This document shows, piece by piece, positions 7,014 through 10,586 of a stretch of 10,586 nucleotides of DNA. The stretch is from Clostridia bacterium. Lineage in GTDB: Bacteria; Bacillota; Clostridia; Oscillospirales; Butyricicoccaceae. The position numbers were made by a program, and so were the translations under genes. Below the pieces are notes generated by a model. It made no database searches, had not been told where the DNA came from, and saw only the letters and a list, made by a program, of their open reading frames with translations. Each line of letters opens with the position of its first letter. Within the stretch, counting starts at the first letter, position 1. The stretch covers positions 1 to 10,586 of the forward strand of contig JAFQVZ010000253.1 in NCBI GenBank assembly GCA_017407765.1, written 5' to 3'.

Positions 7014-7035
7014 GAGAAAAAAGGAGGAGGAATAG

Positions 7036-7260
7036 ATGAAAAATACAAATAAATGTCCCAAGTGCGGAAGCAGTGATATAGTCAGATTTGACGGTTATGC
7101 GGGGGCCCATGGCGCGGGCAACAACATCATGGTGGGTATGACTGTGTTTTCGGCAGTCAATGTCAACCGATACATCTGCTGCAGCTGCGGATATACCGAA
7201 GAATGGATAGATAAAGAAGATATCGAAAAGGTAAAACACAGCAGAAAGGCAATAAGATGA
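7036..7260 (+). CDS. Small zinc-ribbon protein of unknown function
   Basis: The product has 74 residues with two CxxC knuckles: Cys7-Pro-Lys-Cys10 at the N-terminus and Cys48-Cys-Ser-Cys51 near the middle. The pattern is that of a zinc ribbon binding one Zn. The region between is glycine-rich (GYAGAHGAGNN) and then moderately hydrophobic (IMVGMTVFSAVNVNRYI). The C-terminus, from about residue 55, is charged and likely helical (EEWIDKEDIEKVK). No signal peptide is seen, so it is probably cytoplasmic. The strong AAGGAGGAGG at 7021-7030 fixes the start. The stop overlaps the next gene's start in an ATGA arrangement, suggesting the two proteins are made together. I do not recognise a specific family beyond the zinc ribbon, and a nucleic-acid or protein-binding role is only possible, not shown. 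Confidence 0.8.
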   Translation: MKNTNKCPKCGSSDIVRFDGYAGAHGAGNNIMVGMTVFSAVNVNRYICCSCGYTEEWIDKEDIEKVKHSRKAIR

Positions 7261-7916
7261 GCAGGAAAAAATCGTTTGGATTTATGTGGGTGCCCATTGG
7301 ACTTGTCCTTATATGTTTTGTGTCGGGAATTGCCCTTTTGTGGCTGGGCATAGACCGAAAAGCAGAGCTTGACGCCAGAATAAAAGGCTATACACAGGCA
7401 GAAGGTTATTTTGCAGATGTCGAGATCTACAATGTCGATAAAGACGGGAAGGTTACGTATACACTTTTATATTCATTCGAGGCAGATGGAAAAGAATATA
7501 CGGCGCGCACCGACTTCGGCACGGAGGCTGTGCCCGATATCGGATATGCAAACACGGTTTATTATGATCCTGATGAACCGGCAAACAATGTTGTGGGTGA
7601 GGTGAGAGGACCCGAGATGACCATAGCCATGGGAATCTTTTTTATTCTCGGCTCGTCGGTGTTTATATTTATAGGTCTTTCGGTATGGGGTCTTTTTGAT
7701 AAATGCAGCTTCAATATGACCGATATTTTCATCGGATTCGTGGTGCTTATTATGGGTATGGGAGGCATTTATATCATAACGGAAGGGTTTTCGCTGAGAG
7801 TGCTGTTTATGCTGGCAGGACCTTTCGGGATCATTCCGGTTTTGTTTATGCTTATGGGTGTGCATCTTATATGCAGAGGTGTTTTTCACAAAAACCAAAA
7901 GGGGAGAAAACAATAA
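7257..7916 (+). CDS. DUF3592-like membrane protein
   Basis: The protein has 219 residues and four predicted membrane segments: TM1 at about 9-31, then a soluble extracytoplasmic or cytoplasmic domain at about 32-118, TM2 at about 120-145, TM3 at about 154-176 and TM4 at about 181-208, with a basic tail HKNQKGRKQ. The soluble part has the strand-rich pattern of DUF3592 proteins, including TYTLLYSFEADGKEYTAR, a GTEAVPDIG turn and the VYYDPDEPANNVV end. The molecular role of that family is not established. The gene overlaps the zinc-ribbon gene by 4 bases (ATGA) and probably depends on its translation, having only a weak AAAGG nearby (7245-7249). Its bases are more A/T-rich and codon use less biased than in lysS, suggesting modest expression. 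The family assignment rests on pattern recognition of the soluble domain. Confidence 0.8.
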   Translation: MSRKKSFGFMWVPIGLVLICFVSGIALLWLGIDRKAELDARIKGYTQAEGYFADVEIYNVDKDGKVTYTLLYSFEADGKEYTARTDFGTEAVPDIGYANTVYYDPDEPANNVVGEVRGPEMTIAMGIFFILGSSVFIFIGLSVWGLFDKCSFNMTDIFIGFVVLIMGMGGIYIITEGFSLRVLFMLAGPFGIIPVLFMLMGVHLICRGVFHKNQKGRKQ

Positions 7917-7930
7917 TCCATATGTTTTCT
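7905..7930 (+). terminator. Possible weak terminator after the DUF3592-like gene
   Basis: AGAAAAC (7905-7911) can pair with GTTTTCT (7924-7930) across a 12-base loop, and a run of six T lies at 7941-7946. The stem is short, A/T-rich and overlaps the stop codon at 7914-7916, and the T-run is 10 bases too far. It is listed as the only candidate transcription end between this unit and the next promoter. Confidence 0.25.
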
Positions 7931-7933
7931 TAA

Positions 7934-7962
7934 TTGCATCTTTTTTAGGACCGTGATATAAT
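7934..7962 (+). promoter_or_regulatory. Promoter of the oadB-oadG-like operon
   Basis: TTGCAT (7934-7939) and TATAAT (7957-7962) have a 17-base spacer, and a TGA triplet (7954-7956) directly before the -10 box supplies the extended -10 TGn motif. Transcription would start near 7969. This argues against the in-frame ATG at 7976, which would leave almost no leader, and supports the start at 8012. Confidence 0.8.
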
Positions 7963-8011
7963 TCCTTGGAAATGTATGAATGCGTTTCAAAACTATTTAA
8001 AGAGGTGCTTT

Positions 8012-9151
8012 ATGAGCTTTTTGTTCGAAGGACTTTTGGCTGTTACATGGAAGCAGATAGTCATGTATGCGGTCGGTGTGGTCCTTATCTATCTGGCTAT
8101 CAAAAAAGGCTATGAGCCTTCGCTGCTGCTGCCTATGGGCTTTGGCGCGATCCTTGTAAATCTGCCCTTCTCCGGTGTTCTTAATCAGAACATTGAAGGT
8201 ATTGGCGAAGTTCAGGGTATCATTGAATGGCTTTACGACATCGGTATCGAGGCATCCGAGGCCATGCCGCTGCTGCTGTTTATCGGTATCGGCGCCATGA
8301 TCGACTTTGGTCCTCTGCTCTCCAATCCCCGCATGTTCCTTTTCGGCGCTGCCGCTCAGTTCGGTATTTTCTTTGTTATCCTTGTAGCGGTAATGCTCGG
8401 CTTTGATCTCAAGGATGCCGCATCTATCGGCATCATCGGTGCAGCCGACGGCCCCACAGCTATTCTCGTTTCTCAGGTGCTTAAGTCCAGGTATGTAGGC
8501 CCTATTGCAGTCGCTGCATATTCCTACATGGCCCTGGTTCCCATTATCCAGCCTATCGCCATCAAGGCCGTAACAACAGAAGAAGAGAGAAAGATCCGCA
8601 TGGCTTATAACCCCGCAAACGTCACAAGAGGCCTGCGTATTTCGTTCCCCGTTATCGTAACCGTAATTGCCGGTTTTATTGCCCCTCAGTCGGTAGCGCT
8701 GGTAGGATTCCTGATGTTCGGAAATTTGCTTCGCGAATGCGGCGTTCTTAACAGCCTTTCCGAGGCTGCTCAGAATATGCTTGCGAATCTGATCACTCTG
8801 CTGCTTGGTATCACTATTTCCTACAGCATGGTTGCCGAGCAGTTCGTAAATGTCGAAACTCTGCTTATCATGGGCCTTGGCCTGCTGGCATTTGTTTTCG
8901 ACACAGTTGCCGGCGTATTCTTCACAAAGTTCCTTAACCTTTTCTCCAAAGAGAAGATGAATCCCATGGTTGGTGCTGCAGGCATTTCGGCGTTCCCCAT
9001 GTCTTCGCGAGTTATTCAGAAGCTGGGTCAGGAGGCCGACAGCCAGAACTTCCTGCTGATGCACGCAGTAGGCGCCAATGTATCGGGTCAGATCGCTTCG
9101 GTGCTTGCCGGCGGTATGATCCTCAACCTGGTGCCTCAGCTGATTTTCTAA
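8012..9151 (+). CDS. Na+-pumping decarboxylase beta subunit (OadB/GcdB/MmdB family)
   Basis: This is the membrane subunit of a biotin-dependent decarboxylase. Decarboxylation of carboxybiotin is coupled to export of Na+ across the cytoplasmic membrane. From Met at 8012 it has 379 residues with many hydrophobic segments, close to the family length. Diagnostic stretches are LAIKKGYEPSLLLPMGFGAI, MPLLLFIGIGAMIDFGPLL and GIIGAADGPTAI, whose Asp146 corresponds to the Na+-linked Asp203 of Klebsiella OadB. Near the C-terminus is the MHAVGANVSGQIASVLAGG helix with Asn356. The frame is open to an earlier ATG at 7976, but AGAGGTG at 8001-8007 and the promoter position favour 8012. No alpha (carboxyltransferase) or biotin-carrier gene is in the window, so the substrate (oxaloacetate, methylmalonyl-CoA or glutaconyl-CoA) cannot be told. 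It pairs with the small OadG-like gene 21 bases downstream. Confidence 0.93.
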   Translation: MSFLFEGLLAVTWKQIVMYAVGVVLIYLAIKKGYEPSLLLPMGFGAILVNLPFSGVLNQNIEGIGEVQGIIEWLYDIGIEASEAMPLLLFIGIGAMIDFGPLLSNPRMFLFGAAAQFGIFFVILVAVMLGFDLKDAASIGIIGAADGPTAILVSQVLKSRYVGPIAVAAYSYMALVPIIQPIAIKAVTTEEERKIRMAYNPANVTRGLRISFPVIVTVIAGFIAPQSVALVGFLMFGNLLRECGVLNSLSEAAQNMLANLITLLLGITISYSMVAEQFVNVETLLIMGLGLLAFVFDTVAGVFFTKFLNLFSKEKMNPMVGAAGISAFPMSSRVIQKLGQEADSQNFLLMHAVGANVSGQIASVLAGGMILNLVPQLIF

Positions 9152-9172
9152 GGACGTAAGGAGGATATAATT

Positions 9173-9331
9173 ATGGCAGAAACATTTTTCGGAATACTTG
9201 AAGGATTTGGGATCGATCCCGTAGCACTTGCGCTTGCATCCAAGCTTATGGTCCAGGGTATGTTCGGCATCATGGTCGTTATGGCGGTCATTTCGGGCAT
9301 CGTATCCTGCATCACAAAGATCAAAAGATAA
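9173..9331 (+). CDS. OadG-like small membrane subunit (52 aa)
   Basis: This short gene has a strong AAGGAGG site (9158-9164), 8 bases before its ATG. The 52-residue product begins MAETFFGILEGFGIDPVALA and has one clear membrane helix at about residues 26-47 (from the MVQGMFGIMVV stretch through the GIVSCI stretch). It ends in a basic tail, TKIKR. The M/V-rich helix with an early Gly-Met pair resembles the single helix of decarboxylase gamma subunits (OadG). It lacks the extended C-terminal region with Zn-binding residues of classical OadG. The position directly after the beta subunit and before a terminator makes it the likely gamma-type partner that stabilises the pump. Similar very small OadG-related proteins occur beside beta subunits in Clostridia. 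The gene is certain enough from its start signals and placement; the function is inferred. Confidence 0.8.
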   Translation: MAETFFGILEGFGIDPVALALASKLMVQGMFGIMVVMAVISGIVSCITKIKR

Positions 9332-9344
9332 ATAACTGCAATTT

Positions 9345-9374
9345 GGGCCCCGAGATTTTCGGGGCCCGTTTTTT
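9345..9374 (+). terminator. Intrinsic terminator of the oadB-oadG-like operon
   Basis: A perfect 9-bp GC-rich stem, GGGCCCCGA (9345-9353) with TCGGGGCCC (9359-9367), encloses a 5-base loop and is followed by G and six T. It lies 13 bases after the small subunit's stop codon. Confidence 0.95.
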
Positions 9375-9375
9375 G

Positions 9376-9384
9376 TGCTATAAT
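9376..9384 (+). promoter_or_regulatory. Extended -10 promoter directly behind the oad terminator
   Basis: TGCTATAAT (9376-9384) is a perfect extended -10 element starting two bases after the terminator T-run. At 17 bases the -35 hexamer would be TTTTCG (9356-9361), spanning the terminator loop and 3' arm and matching poorly. Transcription would begin near 9391 and serve the MBL-fold hydrolase gene. Confidence 0.7.
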
Positions 9385-9416
9385 AGCTGCAATATTACTG
9401 TATAGGGAGGGTCTGT

Positions 9417-10181
9417 GTGAATAACTGGTTTACTGTAGAACAGATAGATAAAGATACCTATGCCATAAGTGAATATGGTCATTGGGAAGAGCCGCACTCG
9501 TATCTGCTGCTGGGGGAAGAACAGGCGGTCATTATAGACACCGGCCTGGGAGTGGCTGACATCAGAAAAGAAGCTGAAGAAATAACCGGCCTGCCAATTT
9601 CGGCAGTTACCACCCATGTCCATTGGGATCATATCGGAGGTCATGGGCTGTTTGACAGCTTTGCTGTGCATGAAAACGAGATCTCGTGGATAAACGGAGG
9701 TTTTCCTCTCCCGCTAAGTATGGTCAGGCGCGATCTTGCGCGGCCGCCCCGAGGCCTGCCTGAAGGCTTTGATGAAAACACATATAAAGTGTTTCAGGGC
9801 GAGCCTTCGCGCATCCTCAGAGATGGGGACATTGTTGATCTTGGCGGCAGACAGCTCAGAGTTATCCATACGCCGGGTCATTCACCGGGACACTGCTGTT
9901 TTTATGAAGAGGCGAGAGGGTATCTTTATTCGGGAGATATTGCATATATGGGGTGTCTTTATGCCTTCTATCCCTCTACCGATCCCAAGGCATTTTATCA
10001 GTCGATAAAGAAGCTTGAGGGCCTCGAGATAACTAAGATCCTTCCCGGTCATCATTCACTTGTGGTGTCAAATAGTATTATATGCGATATTTCAAAAGGA
10101 TTTGCCATGATAGAGCAAAACGGAGGCCTTGCTCAGGGCAGGGGAGAGTTCGATTTCGGCTGCTTTAAGATACATATCTGA
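9417..10181 (+). CDS. MBL-fold metallohydrolase (glyoxalase II-like), GTG start
   Basis: The 254-residue cytoplasmic protein has the metallo-beta-lactamase fold and full metal-binding set. Visible residues are His67, His69, Asp71 and His72 in THVHWDHIGGH, His155 in HTPGHSPGH, Asp174 in SGDIAY and His212 in LPGHH, giving a probable two-metal site. An early strand ends VIIDTGLG, also typical. The Gly-His-rich second motif and the overall length resemble glyoxalase II-like hydrolases, but the substrate cannot be read from sequence. The start is GTG at 9417, supported by AGGGAGGG (9404-9411) 5 bases upstream and by the absence of a nearby in-frame ATG. It appears to be a single-gene unit, with its own promoter at 9376-9384 and argG's promoter downstream. 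No clear terminator follows it. Confidence 0.92.
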   Translation: MNNWFTVEQIDKDTYAISEYGHWEEPHSYLLLGEEQAVIIDTGLGVADIRKEAEEITGLPISAVTTHVHWDHIGGHGLFDSFAVHENEISWINGGFPLPLSMVRRDLARPPRGLPEGFDENTYKVFQGEPSRILRDGDIVDLGGRQLRVIHTPGHSPGHCCFYEEARGYLYSGDIAYMGCLYAFYPSTDPKAFYQSIKKLEGLEITKILPGHHSLVVSNSIICDISKGFAMIEQNGGLAQGRGEFDFGCFKIHI

Positions 10182-10204
10182 CGAGTGAAAAAATTTTCGG
10201 AAAA

Positions 10205-10253
10205 ATGAATAAAACACTTGCATATTCATTCACGCTGTGCTAATATATATTCA
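10205..10253 (+). promoter_or_regulatory. argG promoter with ArgR-like half-sites
   Basis: TTGCAT (10218-10223) and TAATAT (10241-10246) lie 17 bases apart, and a TGC triplet (10238-10240) before the -10 makes it an extended -10. Around it are ATGAATA (10205-10211) and its exact inverted copy TATTCAT (10223-10229), plus a further TATTCA (10248-10253). TGAAT/ATTCA are the half-sites of ARG boxes bound by the arginine repressor ArgR. Their placement over the -35 and just past the -10 would fit repression of argG by arginine. The spacing between halves is not the standard 4 bases, so ArgR binding is inferred. Confidence 0.6.
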
Positions 10254-10289
10254 CAACAAAAACTAAATCCATTTATGGAGGAATATATT

Positions 10290-10586
10290 ATGAATCTGCA
10301 CAAGAAGAATATCAAGAAGGTCGTTCTGGCATATTCCGGCGGTCTCGATACATCCATTATCATTCCCTGGCTCAAGGAAAACTATGATAACTGCGAAGTT
10401 ATCGCTGTATGCGGCGACGTAGGTCAGGGCACCGAGCTTGACGGCCTCGAAGAAAAGGCCATTGCAACAGGTGCTTCCAAGCTTTATATTGCAGACCTCA
10501 AGGAAGAGTTCGTTAATGAATATATTATGCCCGCTGTCAAGGCCGGCGCAAAGTATGAAGACTATCTGCTGGGCACAGCTTTTGCA
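10290..10586 (+). CDS. argG: Argininosuccinate synthase (3' end missing)
   Basis: It joins citrulline and aspartate with ATP to form argininosuccinate, the next-to-last step of arginine synthesis. The first 99 codons are present, of a usual total near 400. The N-terminus carries the N-type ATP pyrophosphatase P-loop in [13 protein letters not shown] (about residues 11-23), followed by IIPWLKENY, a second strand [11 protein letters not shown] and the conserved YLLGTAFA at the window edge. The ATG is preceded by GGAGG (10277-10281) at 8 bases. The gene has its own promoter about 45 bases upstream, so it begins a new transcription unit. argH commonly follows but lies outside the window. Confidence 0.96.
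   Translation, partial: MNLHKKNIKKVVLAYSGGLDTSIIIPWLKENYDNCEVIAVCGDVGQGTELDGLEEKAIATGASKLYIADLKEEFVNEYIMPAVKAGAKYEDYLLGTAFA

Noticed and set aside
4950..7061. A 703-codon open frame on the - strand opposite lysS
   Set aside because: It is a shadow of lysS. Strongly biased codon use on the + strand leaves few stops in one antisense frame. The translation is rich in Cys, Leu and His without domains, has no ribosome binding site, and the + strand frame is an unmistakable LysRS.
7976..8011. Upstream ATG for the decarboxylase beta subunit
   Set aside because: It sits only about 7 bases after the predicted transcription start and has no ribosome binding site. The ATG at 8012 has AGAGGTG just upstream and gives the usual N-terminus.
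10182..10217. A terminator after the MBL-fold hydrolase
   Set aside because: Only an A/T-rich GAAAAAATTTTC stretch is present, without a stable stem or T-tract.

Overview
The window looks like chromosomal DNA of an anaerobic, Gram-positive member of the Clostridia (Bacillota), perhaps an Oscillospirales- or Lachnospirales-type gut organism. The reasons are the gene order ftsE-ftsX-M23 hydrolase-S41 protease, the strong AGGAGG-type ribosome binding sites, the sigma-A-type promoters (often with an extended TGn -10), the clostridial look of the OadB and ArgG proteins, and a lysyl-tRNA synthetase carrying a C-terminal tRNA-binding domain. This placement rests on recognition only, since no database search was possible. 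All genes lie on the + strand and are closely packed. No mobile element, CRISPR array, tRNA or rRNA was seen, and no gap without a gene exceeds about 160 bases.

Layout. (1) Positions 1-4016 hold a cell-wall and division operon: the end of ftsE, then ftsX, a secreted coiled-coil M23 endopeptidase (PcsB/CwlO/EnvC-like) and a PDZ-containing S41 carboxy-terminal processing protease. FtsEX would use ATP hydrolysis to activate the hydrolase outside the membrane. (2) An imperfect hairpin (4033-4080) and a perfect-consensus promoter (TTGACA-17-TATAAT, 4099-4127) lead into a transcription/translation operon: a short GreA-like protein, full-length GreA, and lysS with a C-terminal tRBD. It ends at a strong terminator (6971-7004). 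(3) A small zinc-ribbon protein and a DUF3592-like membrane protein form a two-gene unit (7036-7916). (4) A promoter at 7934-7962 drives a Na+-pumping decarboxylase beta subunit and a 52-residue OadG-like small membrane subunit, ending at another strong terminator (9345-9374). (5) An MBL-fold hydrolase with a GTG start follows (9417-10181). (6) argG begins at 10290 behind a promoter surrounded by ArgR-like half-sites and runs off the window.

The most unusual element is the tandem greA pair. The first copy (92 aa) is a stand-alone GreA coiled coil. It lacks the RNA-polymerase-binding C-terminal domain, and one of the two catalytic tip acids (Asp in the GDLSEN motif) is replaced by Asn, while the other acid and the rest of the tip are kept. 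The shared leader sequence shows that it arose by tandem duplication. It sits first in the operon behind the best promoter of the window, so it may be a natural modifier of, or competitor for, the RNA polymerase secondary channel. Other points of note are the LysRS-tRBD fusion, the terminator/extended -10 promoter junctions, and the minimal OadB-OadG pair with no alpha or biotin subunit nearby.
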